Below the pieces are notes generated by a model. The model did not search any database and was not told the origin of the DNA. It saw only the letters and a list, made by a program, of their open reading frames with translations. From positions 1,302,001 through 1,366,000 of the forward strand of contig CAVVKW010000004.1 in assembly GCA_963749035.1 (NCBI GenBank): 64,000 bases of DNA, written 5' to 3'. Each line of letters opens with the position of its first letter. The stretch's first letter is position 1. Source of the stretch: CAVVKW01 sp963749035 (lineage in GTDB: Bacteria; Verrucomicrobiota; Verrucomicrobiia; Chthoniobacterales; JAATET01). The position numbers and the translations under genes were made by a program. This document shows positions 23,876 to 32,297 of this stretch, one piece after another.

Positions 23876-24859
23876 TCAGGCCGCCGCCTTCCCCATCCGT
23901 TCCCGGATCGCCGCGGCGATCCCGTCCCCCGGCACGATCTCCGCAACCATCCGCTTCGCCCCACTCTCATCCAGTCGCCGCATCGCCCCGTAAAGATTCG
24001 CCGCCGCCTCGCGCAAATCGCCAGTCGGCGCCAACACCTCCACCGCTCCGTATCCCGTCAATTCCCTGGGTCGAAAGAGTAAAACCGCCGTGTCCGGGTC
24101 CCCCATCTCCGCAGCACTCTCCACGAGTTCCAGCCGCGTCGCCGGGGCGTAGTGACTCTTCATCGCCCCCGGCACCACCGGGACATCACCCGTCCCCGCC
24201 CCTCTAATCGGCGCAAACTCCCGTAGCCGCTCCGCCGTCACCGGCCCCGCTCGCAACACCGTGATCGCCCCGTCCGCCACGGCCACAATCGTCGACTCGA
24301 TCCCGTGCTCGCACGCCCCGCCGTCCACGATCAACGGAATCCGCCCCCCCAGCTCCGCCGCCACGTGAGCCGCCGTCGTCGGGCTGATCCGCCCAAACCG
24401 ATTTGCACTCGGAGCCGCCACCGGCCCGCCAAACTCCGCCAGCACCGCCGCCATCACCGGATGGGCGCTCATCCTTACCGCGACCGTCACCTGCCCCGCC
24501 GTCACGATGTCCGGCACCTCGCCTCGCCGTGGCAGCACCAGCGTCAAAGGTCCCGGCCAAAACGCCTCCGCCAACCGCTGACCCAATTCATCCACCTCCG
24601 TCAGCCGATCCAGCCACCCCACCTCCGGAACGTGCACGATCAAAGGATCACTCAGCGGCCGCCCCTTCGCCTCGAAAATTCCCGAGCAAGCGTGCGCGCT
24701 CAACGCGTCCGCCGCCAACCCGTAAACCGTCTCGGTCGGCACCCCCACGCACCCGCCATCCCGCAGCACCCCCGCCGCCTCGCGAACACCGTCCCCCCCC
24801 GCCCCGACCACCCGCGTCTCCAAAGCGCGCGCAGCGCCCCACCATTTCTCATTCAGCAT
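23876..24859 (-). CDS. sua5: Threonylcarbamoyl-AMP synthase, Sua5 type
   Basis: A 327-residue enzyme making threonylcarbamoyl-AMP for the t6A37 tRNA modification. The YrdC domain (about residues 22-205) has VPTETVYGLAADA, the KGRP loop (FEAKGRPLSDPLIVHVP), and PSANRFGRISPTTA. A linker with the SHYAP motif (MKSHYAP) leads to the small C-terminal Sua5 domain (about 240-325). The first 5-6 codons lie inside a heptamer array, so the real start may be further in; TTG and GTG codons at residues 13-18 are candidates. It follows purE by 17 bp, in an operon. Confidence 0.93.
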   Translation of the reverse strand: MLNEKWWGAARALETRVVGAGGDGVREAAGVLRDGGCVGVPTETVYGLAADALSAHACSGIFEAKGRPLSDPLIVHVPEVGWLDRLTEVDELGQRLAEAFWPGPLTLVLPRRGEVPDIVTAGQVTVAVRMSAHPVMAAVLAEFGGPVAAPSANRFGRISPTTAAHVAAELGGRIPLIVDGGACEHGIESTIVAVADGAITVLRAGPVTAERLREFAPIRGAGTGDVPVVPGAMKSHYAPATRLELVESAAEMGDPDTAVLLFRPRELTGYGAVEVLAPTGDLREAAANLYGAMRRLDESGAKRMVAEIVPGDGIAAAIRERMGKAAA

Positions 24860-24884
24860 TTCAAATTTCTAATTTCCTAATCCA
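24843..24884. repeat. Heptamer array spanning purE stop to sua5 start
   Basis: Six 7-bp units: CATTTCT, CATTCAG, CATTTCA, AATTTCT, AATTTCC and TAATCCA. On the minus strand the array begins in the purE stop codon region and carries the first annotated ATG of sua5. Confidence 0.8.
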
Positions 24885-25365
24885 ACTCCGACCCCAGCGC
24901 CGCCTCGGTCTGATCTCTGCGAAACGCCACCAGCGCCGCCCGCAATTCCGCATCCTCCGCCGCCAGCATCTGAGCTGCGAAAAGCGCCGCGTTCTTCGCA
25001 CCCGCCACCCCGATCGCAAACGTCGCCACCGGCACGCCCGCCGGCATTTGCACGATCGACAGCAGCGAATCCATCCCCTGCAACGCCCGACTCTGCACCG
25101 GCACCCCCAGCACCGGCACCAAGGTGTGCGCAGCCAGCATCCCCGGCAAATGCGCGGCACCGCCCGCTCCGGCGATGATCGCCCGCAGACCCCGACTCTC
25201 CGCCGTCTTCGCGTATTCGGTCAGCAGATCGGGCGTCCGGTGCGCCGACACAACTCGACTCTCGTGTGGCACGCTAAGTGCTTTCAGCAAAGCACACGCT
25301 TCACGCATGGTTTCCCAATCCGAACGGCTTCCCATGACAACGCCAACGAGTGGATCTGATTTCAT
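24877..25365 (-). CDS. purE: N5-carboxyaminoimidazole ribonucleotide mutase
   Basis: A 162-residue class I PurE converting N5-CAIR to CAIR in purine synthesis. The conserved phosphate loop GSRSDWETM is at residues 12-20, the catalytic His is in VVSAHRTPD (about 39-47), and AGAGGAAHLPGM follows. PurK is not present in the window. Length is normal, and the gene is first in a short operon with sua5. Confidence 0.96.
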   Translation of the reverse strand: MKSDPLVGVVMGSRSDWETMREACALLKALSVPHESRVVSAHRTPDLLTEYAKTAESRGLRAIIAGAGGAAHLPGMLAAHTLVPVLGVPVQSRALQGMDSLLSIVQMPAGVPVATFAIGVAGAKNAALFAAQMLAAEDAELRAALVAFRRDQTEAALGSELD

Positions 25366-25413
25366 GCCGCAGTGTGTAAGACGATATGAGACGGAAATGA
25401 AAACATTAACCGA

Positions 25414-25441
25414 TTGACGCTCCCGGGCATCGCCTCATAGT
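25414..25441 (+). promoter_or_regulatory. Candidate sigma-70 promoter for the cold-shock gene
   Basis: TTGACG (25414-25419) and CATAGT (25436-25441) are separated by 16 bp, leaving a leader of about 50 bp before the cold-shock ATG. It is a weak -10 match, and no start site is known. Confidence 0.35.
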
Positions 25442-25500
25442 CGACTCTGGATCGTAATCCAAGGGACGAGCAGAGGCAGTCGGAGCACCGAGTAAGATTT

Positions 25501-25704
25501 ATGGCACGCGGCACGGTTAAGTGGTTCAACGACAAGAAAGGATTTGGCTTCATCGTCGATCCCAGCGTCCCCACCGACATCTTCGTCCACTACTCCGTCA
25601 TCGAAACGGAGGGCTTCAAAACCCTGAAGGAAGAGGAGGAAGTCGAATACGAACTCATCGAGGACGAAAAAGGTTCGCGTGCCCGCAGCGTGACCCGGCT
25701 ATAG
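25501..25704 (+). CDS. Cold-shock domain protein
   Basis: A 67-residue single cold-shock domain that binds single-stranded RNA or DNA. RNP1 (KGFGFI, residues 13-18) and RNP2 (DIFVHY, 26-31) are intact; the start MARGTVKWFNDKKGFGFI is the CspA type. The C-terminal end is acidic (KEEEEVEYELIEDEKG). It starts a likely operon with aroK, whose start follows 7 bp after its stop. Confidence 0.96.
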   Translation: MARGTVKWFNDKKGFGFIVDPSVPTDIFVHYSVIETEGFKTLKEEEEVEYELIEDEKGSRARSVTRL

Positions 25705-25711
25705 TTCGGCG

Positions 25712-26245
25712 GTGCTGCCGAACTTCGTTCTCACCGGATTCATGGGCTGCGGGAAGTCGACCGTCGGACGTCGCCTCGCTGACACCACCGGCCACCGCTT
25801 CGTCGACACCGACGAACTCGTCAGCGAATCCGCCGGTCTCCCCATCCCGGAGATCTTCGCCAACGTGGGTGAAGCCGGCTTTCGCCAGATCGAGTCTCGC
25901 GTTCTCGCCGAACTCATCGGCGTTTGTGGAATCGTCCTCGCCACCGGCGGCGGCATCATCACCCGCCCGGAGAACCATCCCCACCTGCGCGCCCTCGGCG
26001 TCATCGCTTGGCTGGACGCCGATCCCGACCACCTCTTCGAGCGAGTCTCGCGCAACCGCCGCCGACCCCTCCTTCAGACCGAGGACCCCCGCGCCACCTT
26101 CGACGAACTCCTCGCTCGCCGCCGACCCATCTACGAAGCGGTCAGCGACTTCCGCATCGACTCGACCAGCCTCTCGCACGACGACGTCGCCCGTCAGATC
26201 CTCGACGAAGGAATGCGAGCCCAAGCTCGCCGGTTTGGCAGTTGA
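25712..26245 (+). CDS. aroK: Shikimate kinase
   Basis: A 177-residue enzyme phosphorylating shikimate in aromatic amino-acid synthesis. Walker A GFMGCGKST lies at residues 9-17, the shikimate-binding Asp in DTDELV near 32-37, the GGG motif in LATGGGIITR near residues 76-85, and the lid Arg in RNRRRPLL. The start is GTG, 7 bp after the cold-shock gene. Length is typical. There is no other shikimate gene nearby. Confidence 0.94.
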   Translation: MLPNFVLTGFMGCGKSTVGRRLADTTGHRFVDTDELVSESAGLPIPEIFANVGEAGFRQIESRVLAELIGVCGIVLATGGGIITRPENHPHLRALGVIAWLDADPDHLFERVSRNRRRPLLQTEDPRATFDELLARRRPIYEAVSDFRIDSTSLSHDDVARQILDEGMRAQARRFGS

Positions 26246-26316
26246 CGCTCCCCCACTCCGCCGATTAACTCCCGCCCATCGGACTTTCAACCAACCACTG
26301 AAAAACAGAAAACATC

Positions 26317-27354
26317 ATGACAAAAATCGGAATTAACGGCTTTGGGCGCATCGGTCGCCTCGTCTTTCGCGCGATCGCGGAACAAGGACTTCTCGGCAAG
26401 GAAATCGAGGTCGTCGCCGTCAATGATCTCGTCCCGGCCGACAACCTCGCCTACCTCCTCAAATACGACTCGACCCAGGGCTCATTCAAAGGCGAAGTCA
26501 GCAGCTCGAAATCCGACTCGTCGCTGGAAGAAGACGACGTCCTCAACGTCGACGGCAACGCAATCAAGGTCCTCGGCGTCAAGGAAGGCCCCGCCGCCCT
26601 CCCGTGGAAAGACCTCGGAGTCGACATCGTCCTCGAATGCACCGGCCTCTTCACCGAAGCCGCCAAGGCTCAGGGCCACATCGACGCCGGCGCGAAAAAG
26701 GTCATCATCTCGGCACCCGGAAAAGGCGAAGACATCACCATCGTCATGGGCGTCAACCACGAGAAATACGACGCGGAGAACCACCATATCATCTCGAACG
26801 CCTCTTGCACGACGAACTGCCTCGCACCCGTCGTTCACGTTCTCCTCAAGGAAGGATTCGGCGTCGACGAAGGTCTCATGACCACCGTCCACAGCTACAC
26901 CGCCACCCAGAAGACCGTCGACGGCCCTTCGAAGAAGGATTGGAAAGGTGGCCGCTCCGCCGCGATCAACATCATCCCGTCCACCACCGGAGCCGCCAAG
27001 GCCGTCGGCCTCGCCATTCCAGAAGTCAAAGGCAAGCTCACCGGCATGTCGTTCCGCGTCCCGACGCCGACCGTCTCCGTCGTTGATCTCACGGTCAAAA
27101 CCGAGAAAGAAACCAGCTACAAGGAGATTTGCGCGGCGATGAAGAATGCCAGCGAGACCTACCTCAAGGACGTCCTCTACTACACCGAAGACGAAGTCGT
27201 CTCCTCCGACTTCATCCACGACACCCACAGCTCCATCTTCGACGCCGGCAGCGGCATCGAGCTCAACAGCAAGTTCTTCAAGCTCATCAGCTGGTATGAC
27301 AACGAATGGGGCTACAGCAACCGCTGCGTCGACCTCCTCAAATACATCATCTGA
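26317..27354 (+). CDS. gap: Glyceraldehyde-3-phosphate dehydrogenase, type I
   Basis: A 345-residue glycolytic enzyme. It has INGFGRIGRLVFRA at residues 5-18, Asp37 in VNDL for NAD+ preference, the catalytic Cys164 in SNASCTTNCLAP, and the substrate site in WKGGRSAAINIIPSTTGAAK. The C-terminus WYDNEWGYSNR is normal. It leads the gap-pgk-tpiA run, with an 81-bp gap before pgk that contains a hairpin. Confidence 0.97.
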   Translation: MTKIGINGFGRIGRLVFRAIAEQGLLGKEIEVVAVNDLVPADNLAYLLKYDSTQGSFKGEVSSSKSDSSLEEDDVLNVDGNAIKVLGVKEGPAALPWKDLGVDIVLECTGLFTEAAKAQGHIDAGAKKVIISAPGKGEDITIVMGVNHEKYDAENHHIISNASCTTNCLAPVVHVLLKEGFGVDEGLMTTVHSYTATQKTVDGPSKKDWKGGRSAAINIIPSTTGAAKAVGLAIPEVKGKLTGMSFRVPTPTVSVVDLTVKTEKETSYKEICAAMKNASETYLKDVLYYTEDEVVSSDFIHDTHSSIFDAGSGIELNSKFFKLISWYDNEWGYSNRCVDLLKYII

Positions 27355-27383
27355 CACCCGTATCCTCGGACTTACGCTGGGGG

Positions 27384-27404
27384 CGCAGATTGAAAAAATC
27401 TGCG
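27384..27404. repeat. Hairpin in gap-pgk gap (9-10 bp period sequence)
   Basis: CGCAGATT and AATCTGCG pair around GAAAA. The right arm opens a short periodic stretch with TCTGC repeated three times at 9-10 bp spacing (27397-27423). It may trim expression between gap and pgk, or be a dispersed repeat; it is not followed by a U-run, so it is not a good terminator. Confidence 0.5.
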
Positions 27405-27435
27405 TCCTTCTGCTTAATCTGCGGATAAACTCGGT

Positions 27436-28680
27436 ATGAAAAAGCGAACCATTCGAGACCTCAGCCTTCAGGGCAAACGCGTCCTCATCCGCGTGGATTT
27501 CAACGTCCCGCAGGACAAGGATACCGGCGAAATTACCAACACCCAGCGCATCGAAGCCGCGCTTCCGACGATCAAGCACGCCCTTGATCAGGGCGCATCC
27601 GTCATCCTGATGAGCCACCTCGGTCGCCCGAATGGACGCCGTAACGAAAAATTCACACTCGCTCCCGTCGCCACCAAACTCGAGGAACTCCTCGGCCGTC
27701 CGGTGAAGTTCCTCAGCGATTGCACCGGACCCGGCGTAGAAAGCCAATGTGCCGAACTCGCTCCCGGCGAGGTCATCCTCCTCGAGAATCTTCGTTTTTA
27801 CATCGAGGAAGAGGGCAAAGCCAAAGACGCCTCCGGCAAGACAACTCAAGCCGACGAGGACGAAACCGCTCAATTTCGCTCCAGCCTCACCCAGCTCGGC
27901 GACGTTTACGTCAACGATGCCTTCGGCACCTCCCACCGCGCCCACTCCTCGGTAGTCGGCGTGAAGCTCAAAGACCGCGTCGCCGGCTTCCTCGTCGAGA
28001 AGGAGCTCGAAGCGTTCGCCAAGGTCCTCGACGACCCCGCCCGCCCGCTCCTCGCCATCCTCGGCGGAGCCAAGATCGCCGACAAGATTCCCCTGATCCG
28101 TAATTTGATCGATCAGGCCGACGAGATCATCGTCGCCGGCGGGATGGCCTACACCTTCCTCTCCGTCACGAAGGGAATGAAGATCGGCGAGAGCCTCTAC
28201 GACAAAGAGGGCGCGGAAATCATTCCCGAGCTCCTCGAGAAAGCCAAAGCCAAAGGCGTCGAAATCCACCTCCCGGTCGACTTCGTCACCGCCGATGATT
28301 TTTCCGAAAAGGCGAACACCGGCCACGCGACCGTCGAAGACGGCATACCAGACGGATGGCAGGGCCTCGACATTGGCCCCAAGACCCGCGAAATCTTCAA
28401 AGCCGTCATCGGCAACGCCAAAACCATTATTTGGAACGGCCCTCCCGGCGTGTTCGAATTCGACAGCTTCTCCGGCGGATCAGAAGCCATGGCCCAAGCC
28501 GTAGCCGACGCGACCGCGACCGGCGCCACCACCATCGTCGGAGGCGGCGACACCGCCACCGCCGCCAAAAAGTTCGGCGTCATCGACCAAGTCACCCACG
28601 CCTCCACCGGCGGCGGAGCCTCCCTCGAACTCCTCGAAGGCAAAGCCCTCCCCGGCGTCGCCAACCTCAACGACAAATAA
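27436..28680 (+). CDS. pgk: Phosphoglycerate kinase
   Basis: A 414-residue enzyme transferring the acyl phosphate of 1,3-bisphosphoglycerate to ADP. The substrate loop VLIRVDFNVPQDKDTGEITN lies near residue 15 and SHLGRPNGR near 56-64. The nucleotide domain has GGAKIADKIPLI and GGGDTATAAKKF, and ends with GGGASLELLEGKALPGV. Length is typical for bacteria (about 390-415). Confidence 0.97.
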   Translation: MKKRTIRDLSLQGKRVLIRVDFNVPQDKDTGEITNTQRIEAALPTIKHALDQGASVILMSHLGRPNGRRNEKFTLAPVATKLEELLGRPVKFLSDCTGPGVESQCAELAPGEVILLENLRFYIEEEGKAKDASGKTTQADEDETAQFRSSLTQLGDVYVNDAFGTSHRAHSSVVGVKLKDRVAGFLVEKELEAFAKVLDDPARPLLAILGGAKIADKIPLIRNLIDQADEIIVAGGMAYTFLSVTKGMKIGESLYDKEGAEIIPELLEKAKAKGVEIHLPVDFVTADDFSEKANTGHATVEDGIPDGWQGLDIGPKTREIFKAVIGNAKTIIWNGPPGVFEFDSFSGGSEAMAQAVADATATGATTIVGGGDTATAAKKFGVIDQVTHASTGGGASLELLEGKALPGVANLNDK

Positions 28681-28687
28681 TCCGACC

Positions 28688-28758
28688 GGATTAACAAGAT
28701 TCACAGGATTGGAATGACCTCATTCCAATCAGAACAATCCTGATGATCCTGTAAATCC
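28688..28758. repeat. Nested inverted repeat between pgk and tpiA
   Basis: Outer arms of 24 bp (28688-28711 and 28735-28758) match at 19 positions, and show a 9-bp pattern of GGATT/AATCC blocks. Inside lies a perfect 10-bp palindrome ATTGGAATGA-CC-TCATTCCAAT (28708-28729). The right arm is followed by TGTCAAAAAAA. The structure can form a long hairpin in RNA or DNA, and its AAATCCTGTC end is shared with 23846-23855. Confidence 0.8.
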
Positions 28759-28781
28759 TGTCAAAAAAACCTCCTGTCCCC

Positions 28782-29546
28782 ATGCGTAAAAAAATCATCG
28801 CCGCCAACTGGAAGATGCACATGACCGTCGCCGAGGCGGAATCCTTCCTCAAAGACTTCCGTCTGGAGGTCGAAGACATCAACGGCGTCGAGATCATCCT
28901 CGCCCCCGCCTTCACCGCCCTCCCGAAGCTCTCCGAGCTCCTCGACGGCTCCCAGCGCATCCGCCTCGGAGCGCAAAACATGCACTTCGAAGTCTCGGGA
29001 GCCTTCACCGGCGAGATCAGCCCCGCCATGCTCCGCGAGCTCTACGTCCGCTACGTCATCCTCGGCCACAGCGAGCGCCGTCAGCTCTTCGGCGAAACCG
29101 ACGGGATCATCAACAAAAAGGTCAAAGCCGCCCTTGCCTCCGAGCTCAAGCCGATCCTCTGCGTCGGCGAAACCCTCGAAGAGCGCGACGGCGGACGCGT
29201 GAACGACGTCCTCCGCACCCAGCTCACCGGCAGCCTGGCTGACGTCGCCGCCGACGACTACTCCGACCTGGTCATCGCCTACGAGCCCGTTTGGGCCATC
29301 GGCACCGGCCGCACCGCCACGCCCGAGCAAGCCCAGGACTGCCACGCCTTCGTCCGCTCCGTCCTCGCCGAACTCGCCACCCCCGAGATTGCCGCCAAGG
29401 TGCAGATTCAATACGGCGGCAGCGTCAAACCCGCTAACGCCGCCGAGCTCCTCTCGCAGCCCGACATCGACGGCGCTCTCGTCGGAGGCGCCAGTCTCGA
29501 ACCCCGCAGCTTCGCCGAAATCGTCATCGCCGCGAAACCGGAATAG
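28782..29546 (+). CDS. tpiA: Triosephosphate isomerase
   Basis: A 254-residue barrel enzyme. Residues AANWKMH (near 8-14) hold the conserved Lys, HSERRQLFGE the catalytic His, and YEPVWAIGTGRTAT the catalytic Glu. The phosphate-binding end YGGSVKPANA is present. It closes the glycolytic run after pgk, across the hairpin repeat. Confidence 0.97.
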   Translation: MRKKIIAANWKMHMTVAEAESFLKDFRLEVEDINGVEIILAPAFTALPKLSELLDGSQRIRLGAQNMHFEVSGAFTGEISPAMLRELYVRYVILGHSERRQLFGETDGIINKKVKAALASELKPILCVGETLEERDGGRVNDVLRTQLTGSLADVAADDYSDLVIAYEPVWAIGTGRTATPEQAQDCHAFVRSVLAELATPEIAAKVQIQYGGSVKPANAAELLSQPDIDGALVGGASLEPRSFAEIVIAAKPE

Positions 29547-29910
29547 TCACTCGACGTCGTCACCGGCATCAGCCGGTTCTTTTCAGCAGGGCGGTTTCTT
29601 AGCCTCGAAGGGAAAGTGGATCGTTGAGAGTTCGTAGTTGAGAGTTGGGAATGAGCGACTTGCGGCGGACTATGACCTTACCCAGAAGGTGAAAACGCCT
29701 TTCTTTGCAAACCGTTCGTCTTCAGGCATTCAACTCTCAACTATCGACTCTCAACTTCCCTTCTAGGCTTGGAAACCGCCCTTGCTTTGCCCGGATCGCT
29801 CAGTGCGGAGGGGTTGCAACCAGCGTCAGCGAAAGCCCACTCGAGATGGACCGCGCAAATCACGCTCGCACGCGCCCTCCCCCGCCAAGACATGAGATCC
29901 GACCCGCGTC
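29547..29910. other. Gap between tpiA and nuoH with inverted heptamer arrays
   Basis: No gene is supported. Two heptamer arrays in opposite orientation occupy 29623-29650 and 29730-29757. The rest, including the T-rich 29690-29715, carries no recognisable RNA or promoter. It lies between convergent genes, so termination signals are expected; none with a clear U-run is seen. Confidence 0.5.
29623..29757. repeat. Inverted pair of heptamer arrays downstream of tpiA
   Basis: The left array is GTTGAGA, GTTCGTA, GTTGAGA, GTTGGGA (29623-29650). The right array is TCAACTC, TCAACTA, TCGACTC, TCAACTT (29730-29757). They are near reverse complements, so they can form a long stem with an 80-bp loop. Related TCAACTC units occur at 57396 and 46701. 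Confidence 0.8.
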
Positions 29911-31101
29911 CTACAGGTAAGCGAGAATCACCGCAGTGATGAAGATATTCACCAGCGCGAGCTCGAAGAAGAAATACCACCCCAGCTTCATGAGCTGATC
30001 GTAGCGGAAACGCGGCACCGTCCAGCGCACCCAGATGAAGAAGAACAGCAGCGCTGACACCTTCGCGAAGAAGGTCACGATGTTGATCAATCCCCAGACC
30101 CAGCCCTCCGATCCGTCGGGAATGATCGGTAAACTCCACCCGCCGAGGAACAACGTCACGATCACCCCCGACCCCGCGATCATCGCCGCGTATTCTCCGA
30201 GAAAGAACAGCGCAAACCCCATGCCCGAATACTCCGTGTGGTAGCCGCCAACGAGTTCCTGCTCCGCTTCGGGCAGATCGAACGGTGCCCGGTTCGTCTC
30301 CGCGAACATCGCCACCATGAACACCACGAACGAGATCAACATAGGGATCCACAGCAAGACCCGCTGCACCGAGAAGCCGGCCACAAACGATCCCCAGATC
30401 CCGGCCACGTCTCCCTGCCAGATCATCTCGTTCCGAAATCCATCCGGCCACCACGGCAGCACCATCCAGCCGAAGTGTCGCTGCCACTCCACGATCTGCG
30501 GCAATCCAAGCGTGCCCACGATCATGAACACCGGCACCACCGACAGCCCCAGCGCCAATTCGTAGGATATCATCTGCGAACTCGACCGAATCCCGCCCAG
30601 AAACGGGTATTTGGAATTCGACGCCCACCCCGCCAACACGATCCCGTAAACACCCAGCGACGAGACCGCAAAAACGTAAAGCACCCCGATCCCGACGTCC
30701 GCGATCACCATCGGAACCCCGAACAACGAACTCCCGAACGGCAGCACCGCCAGCACGAGAATCGGCGGGATCATCGTCAACTTCGGCGCGATGTAGTAGT
30801 AGAACTTGTTCACCGAATGCGGGATAAAGTTCTCCTTCAAAAGCAGTTTCATCGCATCCGCGATCGGCTGACCCAGCCCGAGAAATTTCGAATCCGACTT
30901 CCCGCCGACCAGCGTCCAGGGAATGCCGGTCCGGTTCGGTCCGACGCGATCTTGAATGAACGCACTCACCTTCCGTTCCGCGTAAACCGTGTAGGAAACA
31001 AAGCCGAGAATCACGCCAAGCAACGCCAGGATTTTCACCACCGACGTCCAAATGAGAAAGGCCAGCGATTCGGGGTCCAGAGCGGTGTGCAGAAATTCCA
31101 T
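29911..31101 (-). CDS. nuoH: NADH-quinone oxidoreductase subunit H
   Basis: A 396-residue membrane subunit of complex I at the quinone-entry site. The family blocks YAERKVSAFIQDRVGPNRTG, ADAMKLLLKENFIP, and ETNRAPFDLPEAEQELVGGYHTEYSGM are present, with about eight hydrophobic helices. The ATG at 31101 was chosen over a GTG at 31128. It stands alone here, away from the other nuo genes, and nuoD is about 26 kb downstream. It is convergent with tpiA. Confidence 0.95.
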   Translation of the reverse strand: MEFLHTALDPESLAFLIWTSVVKILALLGVILGFVSYTVYAERKVSAFIQDRVGPNRTGIPWTLVGGKSDSKFLGLGQPIADAMKLLLKENFIPHSVNKFYYYIAPKLTMIPPILVLAVLPFGSSLFGVPMVIADVGIGVLYVFAVSSLGVYGIVLAGWASNSKYPFLGGIRSSSQMISYELALGLSVVPVFMIVGTLGLPQIVEWQRHFGWMVLPWWPDGFRNEMIWQGDVAGIWGSFVAGFSVQRVLLWIPMLISFVVFMVAMFAETNRAPFDLPEAEQELVGGYHTEYSGMGFALFFLGEYAAMIAGSGVIVTLFLGGWSLPIIPDGSEGWVWGLINIVTFFAKVSALLFFFIWVRWTVPRFRYDQLMKLGWYFFFELALVNIFITAVILAYL

Positions 31102-31152
31102 CGATCCAATTAAAAACGGGAAGCGCACTGCTTACCCGCTCCCGCCCCCGGG

Positions 31153-31173
31153 TGTCCAGTATCCAGTGATCCG
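31153..31173. repeat. Short heptamer array upstream of exported protein gene
   Basis: TGTCCAG, TATCCAG and TGATCCG follow at 7-bp spacing, between the divergent nuoH and the next gene. Confidence 0.45.
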
Positions 31174-31233
31174 TCGGGAAAAATCTCGCCCGTCGCTTGC
31201 CAGGAGGCGGCACTTACCATAGGAAGTCAAACC

Positions 31234-32262
31234 GTGCTCCGTTTCTTCATCGCCTGCGCGGCCATCGCGTCAGCCATTTTCTTTTCGGCTGCCGAAGCTG
31301 CGTCCGCGAGCAAACGCCACGTTCTATTTCCGCATGGCAAAACCGCGGCCTCCGGCGCGGAGCCGCTCGTTGTCGGGAGGGTAGTGACCTCGTCTTTCGA
31401 CGACGGTCGAAGCAGTGACGAACGCTCGACCCAGCACCTCACGAACGTCCGCCGGATGCTGGCGGCCACCACGTCCAAACCCGGTCGGAACTCGCTGAAC
31501 CAATACTTTCGGAGCATCACAGCCATCTATCGTCGGCAAGGCTACGGCAAAATCGCATCCTCTCTGAAGAAATCGCTCCTCGTCCTCCTTGAGATTGGCA
31601 CCGCCGAATCCGCCGCGGACGTCAACCGCTCCCGAGCCCGCCGCGCCATTCGCAAGGTCCTCAGCACTTCGCTCACGCTCCAGTCCATCGTCTCACCCAG
31701 CGAAGCTGACCCCATCGTTCCCGTATATACCGCTCTCGCCGCCAGTTACGGGACGCAGCTCCAGACGGCTTACCAAAACCTTCGGAAGGATCGTCGACTC
31801 ACCAAAGGATTCGGGAAAACACCCTCCGCGATGTGGCTGGGCAGCCCGGGCAATTTTCTCGGCGGATCGCCAGTTCAGCCCATCAATCTCGGCTCCGGAC
31901 TCTCCTACAACGTGACCCTGACGGGGGGTGGATATGCCTCCGGCGCAACGATGTTATATGGCTTCGTATCAACTCAGGCCGTTGGAAATCTTACGGTGAT
32001 TCCATTTGCTGGCACTCTGATCGCCCTTCCGGAGGGCTCTCCCGCCCCGAACGGTGCTATTACTCAAATTACACCATCCGCGGTATCCAGCTCCATCCTT
32101 ATGATCGGCACGATCGAATACGATCTCACCCTCATCCCCTCCGATTCCCCCCACCGCATCTACGGGCTGCCCGAAGGCACCGACATCCCCGACGGCGCAA
32201 TCGTCCTCGCTCCGATAGCTGACCCTCCGACTCCGGATTCCTCACCCACCCCGGAGCCCTAG
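31234..32262 (+). CDS. Exported hypothetical protein
   Basis: A 342-residue protein with a GTG start and AGGAAG upstream at 8 bases. Residues 1-22 form a signal peptide (hydrophobic FFIACAAIASAIFF, cleavage near AEA-AS). The middle part is rich in Arg/Ser/Leu, helix-prone (RSRARRAIRKVLSTSL), and resembles no family I can name. The last 90 residues are Gly/Ser/Pro rich, with TGGGYASGATMLYGF and a Pro-rich tail (TPDSSPTPEP). Lone gene, divergent from nuoH. Function unknown. Confidence 0.7.
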   Translation: MLRFFIACAAIASAIFFSAAEAASASKRHVLFPHGKTAASGAEPLVVGRVVTSSFDDGRSSDERSTQHLTNVRRMLAATTSKPGRNSLNQYFRSITAIYRRQGYGKIASSLKKSLLVLLEIGTAESAADVNRSRARRAIRKVLSTSLTLQSIVSPSEADPIVPVYTALAASYGTQLQTAYQNLRKDRRLTKGFGKTPSAMWLGSPGNFLGGSPVQPINLGSGLSYNVTLTGGGYASGATMLYGFVSTQAVGNLTVIPFAGTLIALPEGSPAPNGAITQITPSAVSSSILMIGTIEYDLTLIPSDSPHRIYGLPEGTDIPDGAIVLAPIADPPTPDSSPTPEP

Positions 32263-32297
32263 ACCCGACGGCCTTTCGCCGCCGTGTCACCCCCTCG

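Noticed and set aside
26482..28326. A 614-codon open frame on the minus strand
   Set aside because: It lies antisense to gap and pgk, whose proteins are clearly conserved; long antisense frames are common in high-GC DNA.
29741..31213. A 490-codon open frame on the minus strand
   Set aside because: It overlaps nuoH in another frame and its translation has no recognisable family.
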